64,000 nt of DNA from Corbicula japonica (taxonomy: Eukaryota > Mollusca > Bivalvia > Venerida > Cyrenidae), in assembly GCA_038501625.1 (NCBI GenBank), contig JAZAYU010000008.1:806001-870000 (forward strand), given 5' to 3'. The translations under genes and the position numbers were made by a program. Shown piece by piece: positions 10,161 through 20,899 of the stretch. The notes under the pieces were generated by a model. That model saw only the letters and a list, made by a program, of their open reading frames with translations. It searched no databases and was not told where the DNA came from. Each line of letters opens with the position of its first letter. Position 1 is the first letter of the stretch.

Positions 10161-10299
10161 TTATGGAGCACACTCAGTGAAATACATTTCTATCTCACAA
10201 TGGTAAAAACAAATATCCTCTATATCTCTTGGTCTTCTTCTAAGCCATACAATGACATTATCTCCAACTGCATCTGCCTCTGGGTCCACAAAATGTCTG
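10161..10299 (-). CDS. Candidate terminal exon, minus strand
   Basis: On the minus strand an acceptor CTGTAACCTGTACTTCAG precedes an open frame reading RHFVDPEADAVGDNVIVWLR then RRPRDIEDICFYHCEIEMYF, ending ...TECAP and TAA (10161-10163). An AATAAA on the same strand lies at 9951-9956, about 205 bases downstream. The composition is acidic and basic mixed with no repeat content. The family is not recognised, and no upstream partner exon was found. A chance frame cannot be excluded. Confidence 0.35.
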
Positions 10300-10459
10300 C
10301 TGAAGTACAGGTTACAGACAAAATGTCAAAATACCAATCTTAATGAAATTTAAATCTCTTGATATATTTTCTGTAACTTGTAACACACTGACAACCCTGA
10401 TCAATGGTTTCCTATTTCATATAATTTCATGTTGATATGAACTTAACACAGGCATTGTT

Positions 10460-10700
10460 TAACCTTTTCCTCCATTATATACACATTTTTATGCATGCGC
10501 GACCAGTGTAGATCCAAATCAGCCGGCACATCTGAGCCGTCTGATCAGGATCTGCACTGGTCGCATTTTGGTCAGAAATAACCTAATGAATAAAAAAGCA
10601 AACAATTTAAATCCTGATCAGATGGCATGAATGTGCTGGATGATCTGGATCTAAACTGTTCAGCCATGCAATAAAGGTGCATCTGTGGAGGAAAGGGTTA
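10460..10700. mobile_element. A element
   Basis: TTAACCTTTTCCTCCAT to GTGGAGGAAAGGGTTAA, full modules. Confidence 0.8.
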
Positions 10701-11020
10701 AGTATGCATAAGTGTGTCAGATTCTTAGCAACCTTGCTGAAAAAGTAAATTCTGTTTGAGAAGAAACTTTTCAATCTTTTTAAAAAGTATAAATGAAATA
10801 AGTATTCTTTTGACATTAAAAATAACTAAAGTATTTCTGTTGTTAACTTATAGAAATTAGCGATTGAAATTTAATTTTGTCCAGTGGAATTGCAGTATTT
10901 TTCAAATTTTTGGGCAATATTTTTATTTCTGTTAATCAGTACAATCATATCCTTCATAGAATGATTTACACAGTAAGTGAATTAATAAACTGAATATATT
11001 TTCAACCACTAAGTCGATAA

Positions 11021-11138
11021 GTGTTTATTGATGAGCATTTACTGAGCATTCATTAATGAGAATTTACTGAATGAAGTCAGTTGCGGGTCTGTGCCGTGCT
11101 GGACTGATTTAATTTTGTAAATGCTCATTAATAAACAC
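11021..11138. repeat. Small inverted repeat (hairpin, 22-bp arms)
   Basis: Arms at 11021-11042 (GTGTTTATTGATGAGC...) and 11117-11138 are reverse complements with one mismatch, separated by 74 bases. It may be a tiny foldback element. Confidence 0.55.
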
Positions 11139-11279
11139 TAACCTATACTTAGATTTTATCTTGAACATTTATTACATCAGGCATTTGTGAGAGATTGGAT
11201 TCTGTGCTGACATCAGCAACTTTGCAAAAGTGTGAAACCAGAACACACAAACATTTACTCCATACAACTGCTTTTATCG

Positions 11280-11482
11280 GATGTTTGATCGGTGTCAATA
11301 AGATCTGTCTGCACATGCTTGCAGTTTGATCTAGATCTACACTGCTTTTAGATTACCGATATATTAATTTTGAACAGTAGTCAGGATAAAGGTCACACTG
11401 CACATATGTGCAGGCTAGCCGGGATCTACGCTGTTCTACACATATCATATGACAAAATTCCATTCTATGAGTAAAGGGTTAA
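11280..11482. mobile_element. A element, diverged
   Basis: Modules are recognisable but eroded (GTTTGATCTAGATCTACACTG; CTAGCCGGGATCTACGCTG). Right end ATGAGTAAAGGGTTAA. Confidence 0.55.
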
Positions 11483-11639
11483 TCAATGGCCCCTTTAAGC
11501 TGTGACAAAGTGGGTTCCTTTTTGTTGTGGTAAAATTTATATAGGTTAACTAAACTTAGGTTTAATTTTTAAGGGTTATTTTTAAACACCTTGGGAGTAT
11601 TTTGAGATCAATCTTGGCAGGCAGGAAGTGTCAGGAAAG

Positions 11640-11888
11640 TTTACCAGTCTCCAACTTCAAAAAAATGTTTATGGCCATCATAATTTGACCAAGTTTTATA
11701 AATTGCCCAACTGCTTTGGTTGCTCTGAAGTTGTGACTCTTGAATTGCCTCTATTGGACCTCTTTAGCCTTGTCTACTCTCAAACTCAGAAAGCCTTTAT
11801 CCAGTATTCACTAAACTTGGTCAAAATGTCTAAGGGTGTCTTGACTGAGTTTGATAACCAGGCAAATGGTCTGACACTCATTAAGTGA
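11640..11888. repeat. Dispersed repeat, copy 1 of a direct pair
   Basis: Shares long phrases with 12470-12690 (GGCCATCATAATTTGACCAAG; CAGAAAGCCTTTATTCAGTATTCACT). The 86-codon frame 11628-11888 is in this repeat and is broken by stops in the second copy, so it is probably not a gene. Confidence 0.6.
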
Positions 11889-11964
11889 CAAAACTTCACC
11901 AAATTAGCCATGTCTGTTCTCTTACTATATATTTGTCTCAGTTTGATTCAGCTTGATACCCTAC

Positions 11965-12178
11965 AGATACACTTTTATTTTGTGGGCCGACAGTGTAGAT
12001 CCAGATCATCAGGCACTTCTAGATCTACACTGTTTGCTCTTAGATATGTTGGGTTATTTCTCACTAAAATGTGACCAGTGAGGGCAGATCCAGATCAGAC
12101 TGCATGAATGTGCTGGCTGATCTGAATTTACACTGGTCACACATGCATAAAAATCTGTTAATGTGGAGTACAGGGTTG
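11965..12178. mobile_element. A element, internally shortened
   Basis: Left module shortened after CAGTGTAGATCCAGATCATC; right module intact; ends ATGTGGAGTACAGGGTTG. Confidence 0.65.
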
Positions 12179-12469
12179 AACACAATACTGACTGTCATTT
12201 GTCAATTATAGAATGCAATCCTCAAAATAATGCTGGTATATATCTGATGGCAGTGTTTGTCGTTACTTTAAATACAACAAAATGAACAAATTCTCATATT
12301 TTCAGGTATCTTGGATGAAGAAAACCATACAATTGGGCTACAACATTATCTGGTGTAAATGCTTGATTGTGTCTGATTACCACTGAGGAAGTAAGATATA
12401 AACATTTTATACTAATATTAAATAAATATTTCTATATTGAGAACAAGAAAATATAATGTAAATGTTTAA

Positions 12470-12690
12470 AAAATGAAAATGTTTCTGGCCATCATAATTT
12501 GACCAAGTTTAATAGACTGCCTGATTGCTGACCCTTTAATTGCCTCAATTGGACCACTTAAGCCCCATCTGCTCTCAATCTCAGAAAGCCTTTATTCAGT
12601 ATTCACTGAACTTGGTCAGAATGTCTAAGGGCATCCTAGCTTGACTTAAAAATTTGATAATCAGACAGATGGTCTGACATATTTAATTAT
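12470..12690. repeat. Dispersed repeat, copy 2 of a direct pair
   Basis: Diverged copy of 11640-11888 in the same orientation, about 830 bp downstream, with an A element between them. Confidence 0.6.
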
Positions 12691-12891
12691 TTAATAAATA
12701 CTTCTATCTTGAGAGAAAAGAAAATATGCAATGTAAATACTGCAAGATACCTTTTTCTTTATATATTTGATCAGTGTTATGTGGGTAACAGCAGGAAAAG
12801 GAAACCTTAGAAAAGAGATACAGTTCGCATTACTGTCTAAGTTATGTTTTGTGCTCAACTATTTGTTGCAAAACAAGTATCTTTCACATTT

Positions 12892-13086
12892 TAAGCCTTT
12901 CCTCCATATATATATATGCATTATATTACATGTGCTAGCAGTGAAGATCCAGTGTAGATCCAGATCAGCCAAATGATCAATGCCCTCTAATTTAGATCTG
13001 CTTTGTTCGCTTCTTTGTCGGAAATAACCTAACAAATCAAAATGCAAACAGTGCAGATATATACGGTATATGGAGGAAAGGGTTAA
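12892..13086. mobile_element. A element, right module deleted
   Basis: TTAAGCCTTTCCTCCATATAT to ATATGGAGGAAAGGGTTAA with good ends; the second hairpin module is missing after GTGCAGATAT. Confidence 0.7.
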
Positions 13087-13241
13087 GGTTCAAATGTAAG
13101 AATCCAAACTGAGCAAACTGTTGTTTTTTTCAAGTAACTGCCCCAACACAGTTTCCCCTTATGCTGGAATTCCCATCTTAAACTTTAATAATGGATTCTT
13201 TGTCTTGATTAACAGTATTACATTAATTTTATCATTTCCAT

Positions 13242-13481
13242 AACCCTTTCCTCTATAGATACACCTTAATTGCATGGGCGAACAGTGTAGATCCAGATCA
13301 GCCGGCACATCCATGCAGTCTGATCAGGATCTGCACTACTCGCTTTTTGATGTGTTGGGTTATTTCTGACCAAAATGCGACCAGTGCAGACCCTGATCAG
13401 ATGGCACAGATGTGCCATCTGATCTGAATCTACACTTATCGCACATTGAAAAAATGCGTATATGTGAGGGAAAGGGATAAG
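13242..13481. mobile_element. A element
   Basis: AACCCTTTCCTCTATAGATAC to GTGAGGGAAAGGGATAAG, with both modules. Confidence 0.75.
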
Positions 13482-13582
13482 TTGTTTTTCTTCTGAAATC
13501 AGTAAATAATAAATTATTTACCGTGAGTTTATTTCTTATTGATAACAGTACAAATACATCATTCACACTTGTCTACTTGTCT

Positions 13583-13640
13583 TACACAGGGATCAGAGAT
13601 GACCGTGGTGGGAACATTGGAAAATGCAAGAACAAAATGT
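13583..13640 (+). CDS. Candidate internal exon disrupted at its donor site
   Basis: Acceptor-like ACTTGTCTTACACAG ends at about 13590 and is followed by an open segment IRDDRGGNIGKCKNKMFQ that runs into ATGGTA at 13645-13650, where a 2.3-kb transposon begins. Removing the transposon and one ATGGTA copy restores CAATG/GTAGGTAAC, a good donor (15979 onward). The exon start and end are therefore approximate (about 13591-13647). I do not recognise the peptide. With no flanking exons the case is suggestive only. Confidence 0.3.
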
Positions 13641-13650
13641 TTCAATGGTA

Positions 13651-15978
13651 CAGGGGGTCCAACGTATTTGGTTTTTTCGGAAAAGTAAGTGAGCGACATG
13701 TTCTCTGCGGAACAAAATGGCGGAAAATTGTGTGATTTTGGTGCATTTTAGGAGATATTTTGACCTGGTAAGTAGATTGATATCAATGTTATCGTAATAT
13801 AAATACGCCTACCCGGAGGCCAGATGTGTAAGCTCCACTCGGTTTTTTAACTTATGTTTCTAGAGGCCTAAACAAAAAAGTTATTGAATGTATAAACTGA
13901 AAGATTGTTCGTTTACAAAGTGAAAATAGAAAATATTGTGACTTAAAACTGTGTTTTTAGTCAAAATATAACGTTCTTGGACCTATTTTAGCGAAATAAT
14001 TGTCGAGTTTTTGCATATATTTCTTCACGGCGGCTTTTGCACTTTACATGGATACTTTATGGCCAATTTTTTTATGTTCAAACACTTTAATGTTTGGCGT
14101 GGAAGTGGTAAGCATGTTTTTTGTTCGGTGCAGAATCAGAATAACACACTCGTATGCGTTAATATAAGTGAAAGTAAGACACGAGCTGATAACAAATGTT
14201 AATAATCAAAATAAAAGCCGATTTGTTACCCAAATACGAACATATCGCGTATTTGTTATGCAAAATTATCTTCCACATACTATACTTGTATATTATTCTA
14301 CCTCTTGATAAGTAAACTCCCGCCTTGTGACCACCTCAATTTCAAGACCATCCCGCTGTTACGGGCACTTTTTGAAAGAACAGATTTTTCCTATATAATT
14401 CAATGGTCGCTCGCATCGATTATACGACCACCCCGCTATTCCATAATGCTACCACTTTCTACAGTCTTATATACCCAGTTGCCACTTATTTTGACAACTT
14501 AATTACGACCACAAGGCATTTGCTCGCCGAATACACAGTCAAGTGCCATTGTCTTTTGGCGTGAAGCGAGTTTACAGTTTACAGTCTTCAAGTATCTGAC
14601 GTAATTTATTCAAGTTAGTGACGTCATTAAAAATAAGATTTACGTTTACGTCAATATTTCAGCGTAAGGAAACAAAATTTATTTTGTATACATATACACA
14701 AATGAACAGTAAAAGGTATGCAAGAAAAAGTATCTTGCATGGGACATTCGGTAAAGATAGAAAAATCTGTCACCTCGGGTGAACAGTTTTGGCGGGAACT
14801 CGACAGAGCCTCGTTCCCGCAAAACAGTTCACCCTCGGTGACAGATTTTTCCATCTTCACCTCACACTCATGTAAGATACTTATAATCCTGTCAAAATTT
14901 CTCGGAATACCCTTATAACAAAATGCTATGCTCGGTATTGTTGTTTGGGTATATTCTGTGTCATATTTACAATATTTAGAGATTTGTGTACGCAAAAAGG
15001 AAAGCATCTTATTTTTTTTATAAATAAAAGCGATTATGGAAGTAATTTTGCTTACTGAAGGAGGCTACAAAAGCGTGTTACCCTTAATAAGTTAAGAGCC
15101 CTGGGAATCAGACTTGAGCGTCATACGGGGCATAGTGAAATGACGTTTACCAATCCCGCATCAACTTGCGGTTCTACAGGTGCAACCCTAGATACACTAT
15201 TATTCCACCTAAAATAAGAAAAGAGACTGGACTGGTAAGAAATTTATATCGGGGTATAGATTTATATATACGCGCACACACGCACAAAAACAAACACGAG
15301 AATGGGTAGGTAGATTCTAATTGATATTATAAATACATATGAAGTTCTTGTTTCGGTAAAGCCATTTTCGGGCAAAGATATAAAGGAACATCTGTGTGTT
15401 TGGGTAAAATATTGGTTTTTGGTTTGATTTTTAACATTTGTCAGCTAGTGTCTTACTTTCACTTATATAAACGCATACGAGTGTGTTATTCAGATTCTGC
15501 ACCGAACAAAAACATGCTTACCACTTCCACGCCAAACATTAAAGGTGTTTGAACATAAAAAAATTGGCCATAAAGTACCCATGTAAAGTGCAAAAGCCGC
15601 CGTGAAGAAATATATGCAAAAACTCTATAATAATTTCGCTAAAATAGGTCCAAGAACGTTGTATTTTGACTAAAAACACAGTTTGAAGTCACAAAATTTT
15701 CTATTTTCACTTTGTAAACAAACAATCTTTCAGTTTATACATTCAATAACTTTTTTGTTTAGGCCTCTAGAAACATAAGTTAAAAAACCGAGTGGAGCTT
15801 ACACATCTGGCCTCCGGGTAGGCGTATTTATATTACGATAACATTGATATCAATCTACTTACCAGGTCAAAATATCTCCTGAAATGCACCAAATCACACA
15901 ATTTTCCGCCATTTTGTTCCGCAGAGAACATGTTGCTCACTTACTTTTCCGAAAAAACCAAATACGTTGGACCCCCTG
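13651..15978. mobile_element. TIR transposon with about 565-bp inverted repeats, 6-bp duplication
   Basis: Starts CAGGGGGTCCAACGTATTTG and ends with its reverse complement. ATGGTA flanks both sides (13645-13650, 15979-15984). The arms 13651-14213 and 15413-15978 stay highly similar throughout, with only scattered differences by eye. The core (14214-15412) contains a Tigger-like stretch (about 14305-14520), a 150-bp palindrome (14728-14881) and no transposase. It is non-autonomous. Superfamilies with 6-bp duplications would need to be compared. Confidence 0.8.
14728..14881. repeat. 150-bp palindrome nested in the TIR transposon core
   Basis: GTATCTTGCATG...CATGTAAGATAC outside; AAAATCTGTCACCTC...GGTGACAGATTTT and GGCGGGAAC...GTTCCCGC toward the centre. 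A strong hairpin with no ORF of its own; the overlapping frames on both strands are readings of the palindrome. Confidence 0.75.
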
Positions 15979-16087
15979 ATGGTAGGTAACTGCACATTTT
16001 TGAAGTCATTACCATCATATTTGATTAGCACTGGTATGCAAGAACTATAATTTTAGGTTAAGATTAGAACAAAATCTTTTAGCCCAG

Positions 16088-16165
16088 TTAACCCTTTTCT
16101 CCATGTGGTATGCTGTTATCCCATGGGTGAACATTGTAGATCCAGATCAGCCAGCATATCCAGCT
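16088..16165. mobile_element. A element left-half fragment
   Basis: TTAACCCTTTTCTCCATG, then GTAGATCCAGATCAGCCAGC, then truncated. Confidence 0.6.
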
Positions 16166-16246
16166 ACTACTGGAGTGACTGAACTATTGAAGTGACAGAA
16201 CTAGAGTGATTAAGAAATGATTTTCATTACTCATTACATCAAGATG

Positions 16247-16322
16247 TAATTCCTTTAATTCTGATAGTGTTTGTGTTCTTATATTACATAATTCCTTTAA
16301 GTCTGATAGTGTTTGTGTTGAA
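16247..16322. repeat. Two-copy tandem repeat (42 bp)
   Basis: TAATTCCTTTAATTCTGATAG and TAATTCCTTTAAGTCTGATAG start 42 bases apart, each followed by TGTTTGTGTT. Confidence 0.65.
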
Positions 16323-16467
16323 AATTCAGTCAGAGAATAACTCTTAATGCATCTAGAAAACTGTATAGATCCTTTTTGGACCATGTAGTTTATTACAGTC
16401 TATGCAAAGATAGTTAGCCCATTTTGTTTTGTCACCTTACATTACAATTATATTTCCTATAAAATGA

Positions 16468-16706
16468 ACACTTTCCTCCATATGTATGCTTTTATGGCAT
16501 GGGCAAACAGTGTAGATCCAGATCAGCCGGCTCATCCATGCCATCAAATCAGGATCTGCACTGTTGGATTTTTCATTCATTATCTTATTTCTGACCAAAA
16601 AGCTAACACTGCAGATTCTGATCAGAGAGAACAGAAGTGCAGGCTGATCTGGATCTACACTGGTAGCACATGCAATAAAATGCATGTAAAAGAAGTAAAT
16701 GGTTAA
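16468..16706. mobile_element. A element
   Basis: ACTTTCCTCCATATGTATGC to GAAGTAAATGGTTAA. Open frames occur on both strands through the modules. Confidence 0.7.
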
Positions 16707-16912
16707 TGTTGTGCCCCAAGTTCAAAATCATATTCAGAGACTCATATCAGGTTGTACCTTCAAACTTTATCTAAATGTCTTACAGCTTTGAGGATAACCT
16801 GTCAAAAAAGGAGCATACATAATTCCTAGCAGTTTTGCCAGCACCCATTTACAACAAGGTGGATTGGTTTGAGTGAACTGCAGATAAAGAACATAACACA
16901 GACCAGGTACCA

Positions 16913-17053
16913 AGGTTATAAAACTGAGATTCGAAACCATTCTCAAATCTCAAGCATCTGATTGGCTGAAATGGTGACTGGTCACCATTTCAGCCTATCA
17001 GATGCTTGAGATTTGAGACTGGTTTCCATGCTCAGTTTTATAACCTTAGGCAA
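16913..17053. repeat. B palindrome
   Basis: CAAGGTTATAAAACTGAG to TTTTATAACCTTAGGC, with central GGTGACTGGTCACC. Confidence 0.8.
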
Positions 17054-17494
17054 AAGGGAGGTTAGCGTCAAATGCCCTGTCATTTGACTGCCTTACAAGT
17101 GAAGAGAAATTCCTGCTAAATACACACATCTACAGTTTATTACAAAATTATGTCCTGTATTTACTACAAGCTCTAAATAAAATCTTCCAATCAAATAGGC
17201 CAACTGTGGGGTTGCTTCCTTTCATTGATTCATCAAATGCATTTCTTTCACAAGTTAAACTTGTTGTCCTCAGGCAGCTCTTGTTTTGTCAATGAGAATT
17301 CAAGTAAATTGAATTTCAAGACATTTATGATAAAATTAGGTTATACAAGAATAAATGAGAACCTTGACTGCACTTCAGTAACAGCTAATGTTAGTTGACA
17401 ATATGAGGCAGTAAGAGAAAATTGTTTGAATGTTGGCTTCATATAAATCAATTAACAGGACAGCATCCAATATTTCGTGGGATATTTAAGCTCT

Positions 17495-17715
17495 GAAAGC
17501 TGGTGCAACATGTGCATCCAGTGTAGATCCAGATCAACCAGCACATCTGTGTACTGTGATCTGGATCTGCATTGATCAGATATTGGTTAGAAATAACCTA
17601 ATGAGTCTAAAAATGAATAGTGTAGATCCTGATCAGATGGCACAGATGAGCCAGCTGATCTGGATCTATACTGTTTGTCCATGCAGTAAAGATGTATCTA
17701 TGGAGAAATGGGCTA
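17495..17715. mobile_element. A element, ends weak
   Basis: Both modules are clear (GTGTAGATCCAGATCAACC; CTGATCTGGATCTATACTG). TIRs decayed; right end CTATGGAGAAATGGG. Confidence 0.65.
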
Positions 17716-18084
17716 TACAAAATGGACATGTCATGAACATGCACTTTTAAAAATGGTAGCAGACAATACAACTGTCTTATAGTAACTGTAAGACATAATT
17801 ATGATCACTTATTTCCTAAATAGCAGTAAATGCAGTAATTTTCATTTGGAATTACAGATATTTGTCTGCCTACTGTATGATTTGTGACCCAGACAAACAC
17901 AAAACATTTTCTTGCTAACTCGCTGAAATTATCCTTGTATGGTCTCTAAATATGATCTTGCAAAACTTTTAAATATTGAACCTTTATTCTTGCCACAATG
18001 TCTTGTGGAACTTGACATTTGCATGGAATAAACTGCCAATTTTCTTGTATATCATGGAAAGGGATTTTTCTTATTGAAGTATTG

Positions 18085-18185
18085 TCTTTAACTAGACCCT
18101 GATTGAACATGTAAGGGCATCTCCAAATGTGCCGGCTGATCTGGATTTACACTGGTCGCACATGCATAAAAATGCAAAAAACAGG
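18085..18185. mobile_element. A element right-half fragment
   Basis: ACCCTGATTGAACATG, GTGCCGGCTGATCTGGATTTACACTGG; no terminal repeat. Confidence 0.55.
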
Positions 18186-18625
18186 AAAAATTTACTAATA
18201 TCACTTTATGTACTAAACATTTGCTAATGATCAGAATTAGCTCACCGATGCCATATTTATGCGCATAGTGAGATGTTGTAACTGTTAGTCAGGCGTCAGT
18301 TGTCCAGCTATCCTTAGTTTACATCTCCTCTTAAACTGCAGGATGAGCACTAAAGTGCTGTCATGGACCTCATAGTACTTATCATACAATTGTAGAAAAT
18401 CACACAAAATATTAAGTATTTCAAAATTATGTTTAGCTCAACATCTTTACAAGACTGGATGGGACGGAACCGACAGACTGACAGACAGAGCCAAGATATA
18501 CCTTGTTGCAACTAGAAGTATCTTGCAATTTGGGTAACTCTTCTTTGGAGTTCCTTTACTAGAATCTGATTGTGATAATTACATGTATATGCTTCACACT
18601 CATCATTAAAATAGCATGCCACTAA
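18186..18625. other. Mixed spacer with eroded repeat
   Basis: About 18470-18500 reads GGAACCGACAGACTGACAGACAG, the kind of short-period tract next to pearl-like cores. No intact element could be delimited and no gene was seen. Confidence 0.35.
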
Positions 18626-18630
18626 CAACA

Positions 18631-19030
18631 TTTTTGTGTTGCCCTTTTGAAGAAATGCGATACATAGGGGTAGCTTTGTGCATCCGTCTGTCCGTCCATC
18701 ACGAAAACTTAAAGATGGCTATAACTTTGCTCTTTGTTAATATTTCTCCATGAAACTTTCAAATTATATTGCTTATGACAACATGCTTATGATGATGCCA
18801 ATTTTTTGTTTGGTTAAGGTCATATTTGATGGAGTTATGCCCCTTTTTGACACAAAAACTTGACGTTGGCTATAACTTTGCTATTTCTTAATATTTCTTC
18901 ATCAAACTTTCAAATTACATTGCTCATGACTTGCTTGTGATGATGCCAAGTTCTTACGGTCAAGATGGAATTATGCCACTTTTGTATGTGCATTTTTATT
19001 TCGACATAGTACCAGAGGGCAACACAAAAA
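18631..19030. mobile_element. Pearl-like element with about two core units
   Basis: Inverted ends TTTTTGTGTTGCCCTTTTG / CAGAGGGCAACACAAAAA. After the left end come GTCCGTCC and then two core units (ATGGCTATAACTTTGC..., TTGGCTATAACTTTGC...), each ending GTTATGCCCC/TTATGCCAC. Non-coding. Confidence 0.7.
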
Positions 19031-19127
19031 AGAAGAGAGAAGAAAGAAGGAAAAAGGATGGGAACTAATGGCAGTCAAATGGAGTTTTCCTATTTCATTT
19101 TATCGAAAATGCTGTAACTCTGTTTTT

Positions 19128-19346
19128 TAATCCTTTCCTCCATATATACGCCTTAAGGGCATGGGTGAACAGTGTACATCCCTGCCGTCTGATCAGGATC
19201 TACACTGTTTGCTTTTCGATTTTTTAGGTTATTTATGACCCAAAAGCGACCAGTGCAGATCCTGATCAGATAGCATGTGATGGCTGATCTGGATCTACAC
19301 TGGTCGCGCACATGTAAAAATGCGTATATATGGAGGAAAGGGTTAA
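19128..19346. mobile_element. A element
   Basis: TTTAATCCTTTCCTCCATATATAC to ATATGGAGGAAAGGGTTAA; the left module has a small internal deletion. Confidence 0.75.
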
Positions 19347-19404
19347 TGTGATAAGACAGACAAGAGCCTTGAGATTGGACTTTTTACATCAGCTTTGTAA
19401 AAAC

Positions 19405-19500
19405 AAAAAAAACACAAGGATTTGGAAAGTGACATCTCTTTCCTGCGGGAGTTGTCAACCGATTCATACCGAGAAGAAACTTCTTCATAAACAATAATGA
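19405..19500. other. Ambiguous coding-like segment
   Basis: On the plus strand a frame reads DLESDISFLRELSTDSYREE then TSS and stop (about 19419-19490). On the minus strand a 66-codon frame covers the same bases. Neither has a strong splice acceptor. Recorded because both are free of known repeat, but strand and reality are undecided. Confidence 0.2.
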
Positions 19501-19822
19501 CATCATGTGTTTCCCATCTGCCTAACTGACACTCTTTTTCCATTTATTAGTAACATTTGTCAGCATTCAAGTGAGCACATTATGTAAGCAGTTTCCTCAT
19601 GTTTTTTTCAAGAAAATAATGAATGTCATGTTTCTTTGTGAAAAGATATTAGTATAAATGTATATTTTGCTGTTGGCCACATGGCCTTCCCATGTTAATA
19701 CCTTATTGGCATTACTTTACCACACTTGTCTGGTCAACTGTCAGGCAGAATTCCCTTCCATAATGAGCAAAATGCTAACAAGATAAGGTGTTGCCTTATA
19801 ATTTTTAATAAATTATCACTCT

Positions 19823-19880
19823 TAACCATTTCCTCCATTTATATGCCTCTATAGCATGAGCGAACAGTGCAGATCCACTT
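19823..19880. mobile_element. A element left-end fragment
   Basis: CTTAACCATTTCCTCCATTTATATGC...GCGAACAGTGCAGATCCA, then truncated. Confidence 0.6.
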
Positions 19881-20207
19881 AATAAAAGAAACATAGTGTT
19901 TTCATTTTTTAATATTTAGCATGTATTTTGTTTGAAACTTATCTGCTTATGTAAAGCTTATGTAAAGTTCACTAATGTTGGTAATTTTCCTTCAAAAGTT
20001 ACTAAGATTTTGAAAGCAAACATATTTATGTTATCTTTTCCATCATTATGAAAATAGTAGAAAAATACTACACAACAAGTGAGGTGTATAAAATATATGT
20101 TAATGAAGTATCTAAAAATACTGCAGCAGTAAATATCAAATGTGACATGACAGAGAAAAAACAAGATACTTTTGTAGCAAATGATGGTTTTCTTGATACA
20201 GTGTCTA

Positions 20208-20450
20208 TTTACACTTTACTCCAGATCTATGCATTTTTACACATGTGCTACTATTGTATATATTCAGATCAGCTTTACATCCATGCCATTTGATTTGGAT
20301 CTACACAGGTTGCATCTTGGTCAGAAGTAACCTAATGAATCTAAAAGGAAACAGTGTAGATCCTGATCAGATGTCATGAATGTTCCAGTTGATCTGGATC
20401 TACACTGTTCGCTCATGCAATAAATGTGTATCTATAGACTAATTAGTTAA
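20208..20450. mobile_element. A element
   Basis: ACTTTACTCCAGATCTATGC to TATAGACTAATTAGTTAA; modules clear, TIRs eroded. Confidence 0.65.
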
Positions 20451-20899
20451 AGTTATTAGATTTGGATTCTGCAGATAATCCATGTTCTGTATTTCTTTTG
20501 TGGAACAAAAACTGTGGCTTTGTTCTGGTTATCTGCCTGTCTGCATTATGTCCATTTCAAAATGAGGTCTTCTGTATCACTTGAACGTTTATAGGATTTT
20601 GAAATTATTTAGCACATGTGTTCACCATACCAGGATGATAGTATAGGGCATAATTTGATTTGAAACTTTAGATATCTGTCTTCATTATAACAGTGTTAAG
20701 TATGAAACTGGATCATCTGGTTTTACAAACAAGGTTACTCAGTGGCTTAATTATCTTCCAAAGTAGTTTAGGGGTTAATGAAAATGAAGAGACAAACAAG
20801 AGATTGACTGAAAATGGTCATGTTGGGGAGGGGGAGAAGGAATTTACATCAACCATTTGATGAGACCACTGTTACTAGGGTATATGAGTTCACAGTTTT

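Noticed and set aside
14651..15007. 118-codon minus frame in the large TIR transposon
   Set aside because: Much of it is the 150-bp palindrome read through, with a plus-strand frame in the same place; no transposase motif.
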